Positions 8,110 to 16,131 of a DNA stretch of 42,338 nt are shown here, piece after piece. Position 1 is the stretch's first letter. Every line of letters begins with the position of its first letter. The notes under the pieces are model-generated. The model did no database searches, was not told the DNA's origin, and worked only from the letters and a program-made list of their open reading frames with translations. A program made the position numbers and the translations under genes. Source of the stretch: an uncultured Mailhella sp. (GTDB lineage: Bacteria > Desulfobacterota > Desulfovibrionia > Desulfovibrionales > Desulfovibrionaceae); contig CAJTSU010000001.1 of the NCBI GenBank assembly GCA_910579055.1, positions 8,605 through 50,942 of the forward strand, written 5' to 3'.

Positions 8110-9102
8110 ATGAAACTTCGCACCTTACCCCTTCTGTGCGCCTGTTCCGTCATGAGTCTGGCGCTGATTTGCCCGGCCTTTGCCGTACAGAAAGTGACCA
8201 TGTCCATTCTTCCCGGCAACGGTGATCCTGCTGTTGTGGCGGCCCAAAAGGACTTCAAGGAGTTTATCGAAACAAAATCCAACGGCAGATATGAGGTGGA
8301 AGTGTATTTCGGCGCGACTATGGGCAACTGTGACACCGTTTTTCAGGGAGTCCAGTTCGGTACTATCCAGATCGCTCTCGATTCGGTGTCCAACCTCAGC
8401 CAATTCGCTCCCGAGCTTGCCGTTATGGACATGCCGTTTCTTATGCCCGGGGAGGAACAGGTTCGCAGAATCACCGAGGGGCCTGTCGGCGATCACATTA
8501 TGTCCTATCTCGGCAAGAAAGGCGTTCATCCTGTGCAGCTCAATCTGGTCACTCCGCGCGCCATCGTGTCCACCACGCCTCTGACAAAACCTGATGATAT
8601 CCATGGCCAGAAGATGCGTTCCACCACTTCCAGGACGCATATGGCGGCCATCAAGGGTTTGGGCTTTGCCCCCACGCCCCTTCCTCCGAGTGAAATCCTC
8701 ACCGGGCTTCAGCAGGGGGTCATTGTGGCAACGGATACCGAATATCCCGGCATTTACAACTGGCGCTTCTGCGATGTGGCCAAACATATTCTGCTGAGCG
8801 ATTATATTCCGGTCATCTGGTTCGTCTATGCCTCGCAGGACTGGTACAATTCCCTCCCCGCCGAAGACCGCGCGCTCTTTGACGAAGGGTTCAAAATTTA
8901 TCAGCAGGCATTCCGCGGGTACATTGATGAAGCCGTGGAGCAAACCTTCAAAACTATTCAGGAAGAGTACGGATGCACGATTACCCGGCTGACGGATGAA
9001 GAAAAAGCCGTGTTTGCCGAACGCTCCAGGGGTGCCTACGATATTCTGACCCCTGCTCAAATGAAACTCGTGGAAATGATCCGCGCCGAGCTGAGCAAGT
9101 AA
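8110..9102 (+). CDS. TRAP transporter substrate-binding protein (DctP)
   Basis: Periplasmic binding protein of the TRAP system, 330 residues. The N-terminus is a signal peptide: a basic start MKLR, a hydrophobic core, and a likely cut after CPAFA. The mature part follows DctP design, with GNGDPAVVAAQKDF, MDMPFLMPGEEQ and GQKMRSTTSRTH. The arginine in KMR is placed where DctP proteins bind the substrate carboxylate, so the ligand is probably an organic acid. The ATG at 8110 follows CAGGAGAG. The next gene is SDR 2, after a stem-loop. It is intact even though its membrane partner is frameshifted. Confidence 0.9.
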   Translation: MKLRTLPLLCACSVMSLALICPAFAVQKVTMSILPGNGDPAVVAAQKDFKEFIETKSNGRYEVEVYFGATMGNCDTVFQGVQFGTIQIALDSVSNLSQFAPELAVMDMPFLMPGEEQVRRITEGPVGDHIMSYLGKKGVHPVQLNLVTPRAIVSTTPLTKPDDIHGQKMRSTTSRTHMAAIKGLGFAPTPLPPSEILTGLQQGVIVATDTEYPGIYNWRFCDVAKHILLSDYIPVIWFVYASQDWYNSLPAEDRALFDEGFKIYQQAFRGYIDEAVEQTFKTIQEEYGCTITRLTDEEKAVFAERSRGAYDILTPAQMKLVEMIRAELSK

Positions 9103-9116
9103 TACCCCGCGAACAG

Positions 9117-9152
9117 GAGGTTCCGTCGGAAGAAAAACCGCGGCGGAACCTC
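9117..9152 (+). other. intercistronic stem-loop between dctP and SDR 2
   Basis: GAGGTTCCG at 9117-9125 pairs with CGGAACCTC at 9144-9152, nine base pairs around an 18-base loop. No T-run follows. Position right after dctP suggests a message-stabilising hairpin, known in other binding-protein operons for raising binding-protein output; that role is inferred here. Confidence 0.55.
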
Positions 9153-9165
9153 AAGGAGAAAAAGC

Positions 9166-9921
9166 ATGATGTTCTCTCTGGAAGGAAAGACAGCGCTTGT
9201 TACCGGCGGAGGCACAGGCATCGGCCTTGCCGTGGTGAAAGCCTACCTGGAATTTGGGGCCTTTGTTTACATTTCCGGCCGCAGGCCCGGGCCTCTGGAA
9301 AAAACGGTGGAAGAGCTTTCCGCGCGTTATCCCGATCGCATTGCCGGGTTCACCTGTGACAATCAGAAGAAGGAAGACATTGAGGCGTTGGCCCGGCGCG
9401 TCACAGAGGCGGGACGAGGGCTTGATGTTCTCGTCAACAATGCGGGAGTCCAGTATCTCGGCAGCCTGGAGGAGATGCCCGAAGAACAAATTGACGCTAT
9501 GTTCCGCACCAATGTGCAGGGTATGCTTCGCATGAGTCTTGCCCTGCTTCCCCTGCTCAAGGTGAAAGGGGGCAAGGTTATCAACATGAGTTCCTTTGTG
9601 GCTGAAATATCCCGTGCCGGTGTGGTGGGCTACAGCGCCACCAAGGGCGCCATGCGTCAGTTCACAAAAGGAATGGCCATAGAATGGGCGCCGTACAACA
9701 TTCAGGTGAATGCCATCATGCCCGGCACCATTGTCACCGGCTTCAACCCGAACCAGCTTGACCCGGCATGGCGCGCTCAGGCCGTAAAACGTGTGCCGGC
9801 GGGAAGACTGGGCGCTGCCGAGGACTGCGCGGGAACAGCGGTGTTCCTTGCCTCTTCCGCTTCCGACTATGTGACCGGCGTGTCCATTGCCGTGGACGGC
9901 GGCATACTTGCCGGCGCCTGA
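9166..9921 (+). CDS. short-chain dehydrogenase/reductase (SDR) 2
   Basis: Classical SDR, 251 residues. Motifs in order: VTGGGTGIGLAV for NAD(P), VLVNNAGVQY, the Ser in INMSSFVAE, the YSATK Tyr-Lys pair, and YVTGVSIAVDGG at the end. AAGGAG lies before two adjacent ATGs (9166 and 9169); either could be used. It is the last plus-strand gene before the convergent Crp/Fnr-type regulator, with only seven bases between the stop codons and no clear terminator between them. It is likely a second dehydrogenase step in the same pathway as SDR 1. Substrate unknown. Confidence 0.9.
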   Translation: MMFSLEGKTALVTGGGTGIGLAVVKAYLEFGAFVYISGRRPGPLEKTVEELSARYPDRIAGFTCDNQKKEDIEALARRVTEAGRGLDVLVNNAGVQYLGSLEEMPEEQIDAMFRTNVQGMLRMSLALLPLLKVKGGKVINMSSFVAEISRAGVVGYSATKGAMRQFTKGMAIEWAPYNIQVNAIMPGTIVTGFNPNQLDPAWRAQAVKRVPAGRLGAAEDCAGTAVFLASSASDYVTGVSIAVDGGILAGA

Positions 9922-9928
9922 CGGGCCG

Positions 9929-10627
9929 TTATTCCGCTTGCTCCAGTTGTGCCAGTCGTTCCCTGTCCAGAATTTCCAGGGTATGGCGTGTGAATCCGGC
10001 AATGATGCCCTGCTCTTTCAGTTCCGTGATCACACGGGTCATGGTTGCTCTGGAAAGGCCGAGCAGCGTTGCCGCTTCACTCTGGGAAAGTCCGGGAGAG
10101 AGCCTGAGCGTCTTGCCGCGCACATCGCTCAGCTTGCCGATGTACCATGCCACCTTTTCCATGGCCGTTTTCTTCTGCATGCAGTCAAGAAGGGCGTCGA
10201 ACATGATGTATTTGGTGGCGGTGGAGCGCAGGACATTGGCTATAAGCAGGGGGTACGCCTTTTGGAAGGCAGGGTCGTGGAGAAGGCGCCCGTCAAAGCA
10301 GACAAGCTCCACATCCTTTTTGGTGCGGTGCCATGTTTCACGTTCGCATCCGCCGGCGGAGCAGTAAGCCTCGTAGATGAGACTGCCTTCATCCACCACC
10401 AGTTTGAGTCTTTCCGACCCGTCGGGAAGCAGGATGAACGAGTGCAGGCACCCCTTCCGGATGTAGGCGAATTTTCCGGCGTAGCGTTTTTCCGTAAGGA
10501 AGGAAAATTCCGAGCCCGCCTTGATGTATTCCCGTACTCCGAGATGGGCGACCTCTTCCCAGCAGCGGGAGAGGTTGGAAATATATCCTGGTTCAAAGGG
10601 GATAATATCTTTCCAGAAAAGCCACAT
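9929..10627 (-). CDS. Crp/Fnr-family transcriptional regulator
   Basis: A 232-residue DNA-binding regulator with an N-terminal cyclic-nucleotide-type sensor barrel (GKFAYIRKGCLHSFILLPDGSERL, then VVDEGSLIYE) and a C-terminal winged helix (LSQSEAATLLGLSRATMTRVITELKEQGII). The recognition helix and dimer helix are easy to see. The sensor part is divergent, and I see no N-terminal Cys cluster like that of Fnr, so an organic effector is more likely than an Fe-S sensor. It lies within locus I, divergent from amidohydrolase paralogue 2 and convergent with SDR 2, so it probably controls these genes. Confidence 0.85.
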   Translation of the reverse strand: MWLFWKDIIPFEPGYISNLSRCWEEVAHLGVREYIKAGSEFSFLTEKRYAGKFAYIRKGCLHSFILLPDGSERLKLVVDEGSLIYEAYCSAGGCERETWHRTKKDVELVCFDGRLLHDPAFQKAYPLLIANVLRSTATKYIMFDALLDCMQKKTAMEKVAWYIGKLSDVRGKTLRLSPGLSQSEAATLLGLSRATMTRVITELKEQGIIAGFTRHTLEILDRERLAQLEQAE

Positions 10628-10710
10628 GGTATTTCCGCCGGAGTGTGTTTTGAGCGTGCGCCTGATCAGAGGAATTGCCGGATATCTCAGTGCAGTATTT
10701 TAAAGAATGT

Positions 10711-10725
10711 CCTTGAATGTCAAGG
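10711..10725 (+). promoter_or_regulatory. candidate operator in the crp/amidohydrolase 2 gap
   Basis: CCTTGAATGTCAAGG is an inverted repeat with six-base arms around a three-base centre. It lies in the 123-base gap between the divergent regulator and amidohydrolase 2. The TTGA...TCAA half-sites recall Fnr-type sites, but the spacing is three bases shorter than the usual TTGAT-N4-ATCAA, so the assignment is weak. Confidence 0.35.
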
Positions 10726-10750
10726 AGAAATGTTTTTATCAGGAGACAAT

Positions 10751-11635
10751 ATGATCATAGATTTTCGTGTTCGCCCACCTGTTCCCGGTTTTGAAAAACT
10801 CTCCATTTTTGGCGCCAGAAAGGGCTTTGAAACGTATCCTTTTGATACGCCTGAAGTGGAGCCCGTGCCGTCCGCCATCGAATTTTCCATGTCGCTGTTT
10901 CTTGAAGAAATGGAAGAAGCCGGCATCGGCAGGTGCGTCATGATGGGACGCAACACGGCGACAACGCTTACGCCTCCGGGGGCCGACGCCACGGAAACAT
11001 GGGGCAGCGTGAGCAATGATGAAGTGGCCGCCGCCGGAGCGCTTTATCCCGATCATCTGCTGTATTTCGGCGCGGTGGATCCTTCCGGCGGCGTCAGTGA
11101 AGCCGTTCAGGAGGTGGAACGCTGCGTCAAAACATTGGGCTGTCGAGGCATCGTGCTTGAGCCGGGCTTTTGTTCTCCGCCGCTCATGCCTGACGCCGCG
11201 CGGCTTTATCCCGTCTATGATCGTTGCGCCGAACTTGGCGTGCCTGTGGCCGTTACCCAGAGTTTTGAGGGCGGCCCCCGTATCCGCTATGCCGACCCCG
11301 AGTCTGTGGAAAACGCCGCGCATGACTTTCCTTCCCTGAATTTCATCATCGTGCATGCGTCCTATCCCTATATTCTTCAGGCCGCAAGCATATGCTGCTT
11401 CAACCCCAATGTATGGCTTCTGCCCGATCTGTATATGAACGTGCCCACCATACCGGGACGTGGATTATACGCCGAGGCGCTAAAGTTGACACAGGGACGG
11501 CGTATGCTCTTTGGTTCAGCCTATCCGTACCGCTCTTTGCGGCAAAGTGTGGAGGGATTGCGCAGTCTTGACATTTCACCGGAATTCTTTCGCAGAATTA
11601 CCCATGATAATGCTGTAGAACTGTTGTCATTATAA
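10751..11635 (+). CDS. amidohydrolase-fold protein lacking metal ligands (paralogue 2)
   Basis: A 294-residue close paralogue of the gene at 4235; both begin MIIDFRVRPP and share GFEKLS.FG, EPGFC, HASYPYI, VWLLPDLYM and FGSAYPYR. The same metal ligands are missing: R6 and R8 in place of HxH, T169 in place of the strand-5 His, and A257 in place of the strand-8 Asp; H202 on strand 6 is kept. It has a ten-residue insertion near 70-80 (TTLTPPGADA) compared with paralogue 1, beside the presumed active-site mouth, which may alter substrate choice. AGGAGA precedes the ATG at 10751; longer starts would run through sequence antisense to the regulator. It is divergent from that regulator. The reaction is unknown. 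Confidence 0.8.
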   Translation: MIIDFRVRPPVPGFEKLSIFGARKGFETYPFDTPEVEPVPSAIEFSMSLFLEEMEEAGIGRCVMMGRNTATTLTPPGADATETWGSVSNDEVAAAGALYPDHLLYFGAVDPSGGVSEAVQEVERCVKTLGCRGIVLEPGFCSPPLMPDAARLYPVYDRCAELGVPVAVTQSFEGGPRIRYADPESVENAAHDFPSLNFIIVHASYPYILQAASICCFNPNVWLLPDLYMNVPTIPGRGLYAEALKLTQGRRMLFGSAYPYRSLRQSVEGLRSLDISPEFFRRITHDNAVELLSL

Positions 11636-11673
11636 AGATATAATGCGTGAACCATCTTGCGTTGAGAATATAC

Positions 11674-11764
11674 TGACTGCCGCCGGCACGCCCAGCGGGC
11701 CGCTCATGCCGGAGCAAAGCTGTACGTCCCGCACAGCGCCGTCAACACGGTTCTACAACAGCGT
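11674..11764 (-). repeat. MITE-like repeat family A, partial copy
   Basis: This stretch carries the family terminus (CAACACGGTTCTACAACAG, 11742-11760) and the neighbouring cgcacagcgcc block, similar to positions 1-70 and to the reverse complement of 24793-24860. The rest of the element is missing or too diverged to follow. It lies between amidohydrolase 2 and ispE. Confidence 0.55.
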
Positions 11765-11825
11765 ATATATTTTTATCTTGTCTTGCCGGGCGAAGGGGGT
11801 AGGATGAACAAGAGAGAGGGCAAGT

Positions 11826-12791
11826 ATGCAAAGACTGCGTTCCGGCTGTAAAATAAATGTGTTTCTCCATGTGCTGGGCCGCCGCCCGGACGGCTACCAT
11901 GAACTGTTCAGCCTGTTCCTTCCGCTGGATGCCCCCTTTGACGAAATGATCGTGCGGGAAAAGCAAGGGAAAGGATTTCATTTTCGTTGCAATGTTCCCG
12001 GCATTGACCCTGAAAAGAATACGGTAGCGAAGGCCTGGCGTCTGTACGGAGAGGCAACCGGCTTTACGCCCGCGCTGGACGTGGAGCTTGTCAAGGGTGT
12101 GCCGCACGGCGCGGGGCTGGGCGGCGGCAGTGCTGACGCGGCGGAAATGCTGCTGTTTCTGGAACGGCGCAATCCGCGACCTGCGGGCAGGGAAACTCTT
12201 CATTCCCTGGCGGCCCGAATTGGCGCGGATGTCCCTTTTTTTCTGGAAAAAAGACCCTGCCTCGTGGAGGGGATCGGGGAAAAACTGACGCCGCTTCCCC
12301 CGGAAAGCCCGTGGCTTGCGCCTCTGGTCGGAGCGTGGGGCGTGCTGGTTTGCCCCGCCGTGCATGTCGACACCGCCTGGGCCTATGCCGCGTGGGATGA
12401 GGCTCATCCTGAAATTTTTTCGGCTGATGATCTGCCGGAAGAATCTGAAGAAGGGAGCAAACGGGGGTTGAATGCCTTGACAGATGCGGCTGAGGCAGAT
12501 AAAAATCACCGTTCAGTTTTTTTTCCGCCTTTGCGTGTGGAAAACGGTTTTGAATCCGTCGTCTTCGGCCGTTGGCCGGAACTGGCGAAGCTGAAGGCGC
12601 TGCTGCTCCGGGAAGGAGCGTTTGCGGCGGGCATGAGCGGAAGCGGTTCCTCCCTGTTCGGTTTTTTCCCGACTGCGGAAGCGGCGCAAGGATTCATGGC
12701 CAGGGTACAGGAGTTTGACGGCGCGTGCGCGACATACGGCCCGTTTCGTCCCGCCCTGTTTCCTCCGGCCCCGTTTCATGCGGCGGAATAA
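11826..12791 (+). CDS. ispE: 4-diphosphocytidyl-2-C-methyl-D-erythritol kinase
   Basis: GHMP-family kinase of the non-mevalonate (MEP) isoprenoid pathway; it phosphorylates CDP-methylerythritol. Seen in 321 residues: an N-terminal CKINVFLHVLGRRPDGYHEL, the ATP-binding loop PHGAGLGGGSADAAEM, and the third GHMP motif GMSGSGSSLFGFF. It is slightly longer than most IspE (about 280-300) because of an acidic, low-complexity insertion around ADDLPEESEEGSKRG. It is followed directly by tRNA-Gln and prs, a block I associate with Desulfovibrio. Confidence 0.92.
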   Translation: MQRLRSGCKINVFLHVLGRRPDGYHELFSLFLPLDAPFDEMIVREKQGKGFHFRCNVPGIDPEKNTVAKAWRLYGEATGFTPALDVELVKGVPHGAGLGGGSADAAEMLLFLERRNPRPAGRETLHSLAARIGADVPFFLEKRPCLVEGIGEKLTPLPPESPWLAPLVGAWGVLVCPAVHVDTAWAYAAWDEAHPEIFSADDLPEESEEGSKRGLNALTDAAEADKNHRSVFFPPLRVENGFESVVFGRWPELAKLKALLLREGAFAAGMSGSGSSLFGFFPTAEAAQGFMARVQEFDGACATYGPFRPALFPPAPFHAAE

Positions 12792-12797
12792 AAGCAT

Positions 12798-12872
12798 TGG
12801 GGCGTAGCCAAGCGGTAAGGCAACGGGTTTTGGTTCCGTCATCCGAAGGTTCAAGTCCTTCCGCCCCAGCCA
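12798..12872 (+). tRNA. tRNA-Gln (anticodon TTG)
   Basis: The acceptor stem TGGGGCG pairs with CGCCCCA, followed by discriminator G and an encoded CCA. The anticodon loop reads TTTTGGT, giving anticodon TTG for glutamine. The T-arm has GGTTCAAGTCC. All four arms fold without mismatch problems. It lies seven bases after ispE and upstream of prs. Confidence 0.96.
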
Positions 12873-12959
12873 TATTTTGCCCCGTCCTCCTGTCCCCCGA
12901 GGCGGCGGCGTGTTGCGGATGTTTCAGGTGACGAAACTTCAGCCGGAAAGGCATGCACC

Positions 12960-13901
12960 ATGTACGGCGACTTAAAAATTCTTACAGGCACGGCCAATCC
13001 CCAACTTGCACTTGATATTTGCGATCATTTGGGGTGTTGCCTTACGCCCAGCCTGTGCGAAACCTTCAGCGACGGTGAAATCCGCATCGAAATCGGTGCC
13101 AGCGTGCGCGGGCACGACGTATTTGTCATTCAGCCCACCTGCGCCCCGGCCAACTACAATTTCATGCAGCTCTGTCTGATGCTGGACGCTCTGAAACGCG
13201 CCAGCGCCGGGCGCATTACGGCAGTCATTCCCTATTACGGCTATGCCCGGCAGGATCGCAAGGTCAGCCCGCGCGCGCCGATCAGCGCGAAGGTCACGGC
13301 CGACTTTCTCAGCATGGCCGGAGCCCAGCGTATTGTCACTATGGATTTGCACGCCGGGCAGATTCAGGGCTTCTTCAACTGCCCGGTGGACAACCTTTAC
13401 GCCAGCCCGGTGCTGCTTCAGCAGTTCCGCCATCTGCGCGGCGACATTGTCATGGTTTCGCCCGACGCCGGCGGCGTGGAGCGGGCCAGAGCCTTTGCCA
13501 AAATGATGGATGCCAGCCTCGCGGTCATCGACAAGCGCCGGGATCGTCCCAACCAGGTGGCGGAAATGAACGTCATCGGCGACGTGCAGGGCAAGGTGGC
13601 CATTCTGGTGGATGATATGATCGACACCGCCGGAACCATCTGCGCGGCGGCGGAAGTGCTGCTCCAGAACGGGGCGGCGGAAGTGCGGGCCTGTGCCACG
13701 CACGGCGTGCTGTCCGGCCCGGCCTGCCAGCGCCTTACCGATGCTCCCTTCGAGGAAGTGGTCATCACCGACACTATTCCTCTCGGTGATCGCGAGGGCA
13801 GGTGCGACAAGCTGCATGTGGCTTCCGTGGCCGGTATTCTGGCCAAGAGTATCCGCAACATCCATGACGGATCTTCCGTGAGCGCGCTGTTCCATTTTTA
13901 G
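12960..13901 (+). CDS. prs: ribose-phosphate pyrophosphokinase
   Basis: Makes PRPP from ribose 5-phosphate and ATP for nucleotide, histidine and tryptophan synthesis. The 313 residues include the N-terminal ILTGTANPQLA, FSDGEI, the ATP/metal loop around YGYARQDRK, MDLHAGQIQGFF, the flexible KRRDR loop and the PRPP-binding signature ILVDDMIDTAGT. Length and motifs are those of class I PRPP synthetases. AAAGG precedes the ATG. It is followed by rplY after 94 bases. Confidence 0.95.
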   Translation: MYGDLKILTGTANPQLALDICDHLGCCLTPSLCETFSDGEIRIEIGASVRGHDVFVIQPTCAPANYNFMQLCLMLDALKRASAGRITAVIPYYGYARQDRKVSPRAPISAKVTADFLSMAGAQRIVTMDLHAGQIQGFFNCPVDNLYASPVLLQQFRHLRGDIVMVSPDAGGVERARAFAKMMDASLAVIDKRRDRPNQVAEMNVIGDVQGKVAILVDDMIDTAGTICAAAEVLLQNGAAEVRACATHGVLSGPACQRLTDAPFEEVVITDTIPLGDREGRCDKLHVASVAGILAKSIRNIHDGSSVSALFHF

Positions 13902-13995
13902 GAGCTGAACGTTCGCGTCAAGACGATATATCGCGCCGCGATACCTCCGGTAAGTTACTCCGGGGAATCGGGGTAACATCAAGGAGAAACATAGC

Positions 13996-14586
13996 ATGTC
14001 CGAGTTGAAAACCCTTTCCGTTCAGAAGCGCTCCGAGCTAGGCAAGGGCGCCAATCGCCGTCTGCGCGTTAAAGCCCTTGTGCCCGGCGTATTTTACGCT
14101 TCCGACGGCACCAATGTGCCCGTGCAGATGCCCGCGCTGCCTCTGAGCAAAATTTACGAACAGGTCGGCCGTACCAACGCCTTCAATCTGGAGATTGACG
14201 ACAACGGGGCCAAAACCGTGCATCCCGTGTTTGTATGGGACGCCCAGTACCATCCGGTAAAGGGCGTATTCACCCATGTGGATTTCTTCGGCGTCGACCT
14301 GGACAAGGAAATCAAGGTGGACGTGCCGCTGGAATTCGTGGGTACTGCCAAGGGCGTGAAGCTCGGCGGCACGATGGAAACCTACCGCGAACGCGTGACC
14401 CTTCAGGCCAAGCCGCAGGCCATGCCCCGCAAGCTCACCGTAAATGTGACCGATATGGGCCTGAACAGCAGTGTTCGTGCCTCCGGGCTGGTTCTGCCTG
14501 AAGGCGTCAAGGTCGTCTACAAGAGCGACTTTACCGTGGTGGCCGTGCTCTCCGAACAGCAGGAAGCTGAAGAGGCCGCCGGCTAA
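13996..14586 (+). CDS. rplY: 50S ribosomal protein L25 (bL25, CTC form)
   Basis: Binds 5S rRNA in the large ribosomal subunit; the long general-stress (CTC) form with an extra C-terminal domain, 196 residues. The N-terminal KRSELGKGANRRLRV and the FVWDAQYHPVKGVFTHVDF core are typical, and the C-terminal half with LNSSVRASGLVLPEGVKV is the second domain. AAGGAGAAAC precedes the ATG. It ends in an acidic tail. A strong intrinsic terminator follows, closing the ispE-tRNA-prs-rplY block. Confidence 0.94.
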   Translation: MSELKTLSVQKRSELGKGANRRLRVKALVPGVFYASDGTNVPVQMPALPLSKIYEQVGRTNAFNLEIDDNGAKTVHPVFVWDAQYHPVKGVFTHVDFFGVDLDKEIKVDVPLEFVGTAKGVKLGGTMETYRERVTLQAKPQAMPRKLTVNVTDMGLNSSVRASGLVLPEGVKVVYKSDFTVVAVLSEQQEAEEAAG

Positions 14587-14629
14587 GCATCATGAACGCC
14601 GGCTTCAGCCGATATGACTGAATTCAGAT

Positions 14630-14666
14630 CGCGTGAGGAGAAAACTCTTCACGCGGTTTCTTTTTT
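14630..14666 (+). terminator. intrinsic terminator after rplY
   Basis: CGCGTGAGGAG pairs with CTCTTCACGCG (one G-T wobble) around a four-base loop, followed by GTTTCTTTTTT. It is the clearest rho-independent terminator in the window. Confidence 0.85.
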
Positions 14667-14672
14667 ATGGTG

Positions 14673-14845
14673 TTAGAGCATTTTCTTTTTGAAAATGCTC
14701 CCGGAGTCGAGCGAAGTGAGACTCCGTCGCGACGCCGGAGTAGCCGCAATTCACTTGTGGCGTAAAGCTCCGGCGGAGGCGTGAAACCTGCGGGTCAGAA
14801 CATAGGGTCTGGTTGGCAGATAGTTTCAATCACAAAACGCTCTAA
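14673..14845. repeat. MITE-like element, family B
   Basis: A 173-base non-coding element. Its left end is TTAGAGCATTTT and its right end, reverse-complemented, is TTAGAGCGTTTT (11 of 12 bases alike). The left end also folds back on itself (GAGCATTTTC against GAAAATGCTC). It lies between the rplY terminator and the MEMO gene. I see no second copy in the window and no clear target-site duplication. It accounts for most of the gene-free stretch 14587-14919. Confidence 0.5.
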
Positions 14846-14919
14846 TAGTCTATCCGGATTGCTGTTGGTGAGAATAATGTTCTCCTTATGATATGCGCTT
14901 TGGCGGAGGAGTAAGAGCT

Positions 14920-15828
14920 GTGCAGGAACGAAGTGAGACATCACGCTCCCCTGCTGTGGCGGGATACTTTTATCCCGATGCCGCGGATGAATTAAAGAAG
15001 GAAGTCGCCGTACTCATGCGGGAAGGCATGAAGTTGCGCGAACGACAGGCCCCCGGACTCGCTGAAGTATTCGGGCAGGAGGTCGGACTGCCGGCGGGGG
15101 CTCGCCGCCCGCTGATGCTTCTCCTGCCGCATGCGGGGCATGTCTACAGCGGCGCGGCAGCTTGCGCGGCTCTGACTGGAGTGGAATTGCCCCGCCGCCT
15201 GATCATACTCGGCCCGACGCATACGGGTATGGGCAGTCCTTTGGGGTTCTGGCCCACAGGCACATGGGAAAGCCCGCTCGGGGATATTCCGGTAGACAAG
15301 GAACTGGGGCGGGAACTGGAAGCGCTGCAAGGAGGATTCTCACCTGATATGGCCTGCCATATGCGGGAGCATTCCATTGAAGTCATCCTGCCTTTTTTGC
15401 GTGCCGCGCGTCCTGATTGCTCGATTTTACCCGTGACCGTGGGCATGCCGTTGGCTGTGGATGGATTGACGAAGGCGGCCCTTGCTCTTGCGGAAGTATT
15501 GAAACGGCATGCGCAAGCGGAAGGCGGCCCGCGTGAAGTCGGGCTTGTGGTCAGTTCCGATATGAATCATTTTGCTGATGAAGCGCATACGCGCGAACTG
15601 GATGAAGCCGCACTGCGTCCCCTGCTGGCCCTCGACGCCCCGGAACTGTTGCGCGTGACAAGCGCGCGAAAAATCAGCATGTGCGGGGTATTGCCCGCTG
15701 CGTTGGCTCTCATGGCCGGTAGGGCCGCGGGGGCTTCCCATGCGCATCTTTGCGCGCATGATACTTCGGCGGCGGTATCCGGCGACGCCCGCCGTGTGGT
15801 GGGTTATGCTTCGGCTCTGATGTGGTAG
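14920..15828 (+). CDS. MEMO-family protein (AmmeMemoRadiSam system protein B)
   Basis: Member of the MEMO/AMMECR1-associated family, related in fold to non-haem iron dioxygenases; the biochemical role in bacteria is not settled. Visible family features: PAVAGYFYPDAADEL at the start, LLPHAGHVYSGAAA, ILGPTHTGMGSPL, REHSIEVILPFL, and VVSSDMNHFADEAHTRELDEAAL. The GTG at 14920 is preferred because GGAGGAG lies nine bases upstream; an in-frame ATG at 14893 would add nine residues but has a poorer ribosome site. Related genes often occur with an AMMECR1 domain protein and a radical SAM enzyme, and neither is present here. Confidence 0.85.
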   Translation: MQERSETSRSPAVAGYFYPDAADELKKEVAVLMREGMKLRERQAPGLAEVFGQEVGLPAGARRPLMLLLPHAGHVYSGAAACAALTGVELPRRLIILGPTHTGMGSPLGFWPTGTWESPLGDIPVDKELGRELEALQGGFSPDMACHMREHSIEVILPFLRAARPDCSILPVTVGMPLAVDGLTKAALALAEVLKRHAQAEGGPREVGLVVSSDMNHFADEAHTRELDEAALRPLLALDAPELLRVTSARKISMCGVLPAALALMAGRAAGASHAHLCAHDTSAAVSGDARRVVGYASALMW

Positions 15829-15974
15829 GTTAATGTTTGCCGTGAACTTCCTTTATTGCTCTCTGTCAGGGCTGACGCATCTACTTTTTAACCTATTGAT
15901 ATTGTATGTATTTGTCTTTGCTGTCGTCAAAAGCATTGAAATTTACTACCAAGAAGAACAATGTGCTACGTTTT

Positions 15975-16046
15975 TAGCTGATGGGGCGGGCTGCCGCCCG
16001 CGCCTCCGGCGATCAAGGTTATGTTCAACACTACAACAGAGCGCAG
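15975..16046 (+). repeat. MITE-like repeat family A, partial copy (right end)
   Basis: Shares with the right ends of the copies at 19481 and 24793 the block CGCGCCTCCGGCGATCAAGG, then an ATGTTCAACACTACAACAGAGCG terminus (in part). The left half is absent. It lies in the 303-base gap between the MEMO gene and the EamA gene; apart from it I see nothing in that gap. Confidence 0.5.
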
Positions 16047-16131
16047 TCACATTCTCTCTGGACGACTGCCGCCGCTTCTGTCATGCTCCGCCTAGCCGGG
16101 CATTCCGCCCGACGCAAAACCCTTCCTCACC

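Noticed and set aside
9887..10750. Upstream extension of amidohydrolase 2 to 582 residues
   Set aside because: The extra part is antisense to the Crp/Fnr-type regulator; the paralogue at 4235 fixes the start at the MIIDFRVRPP Met.
14673..14845. Attenuator or riboswitch for the MEMO gene
   Set aside because: The inverted ends, position just after a terminator and lack of a defined downstream hairpin with T-run fit a MITE-like element better.
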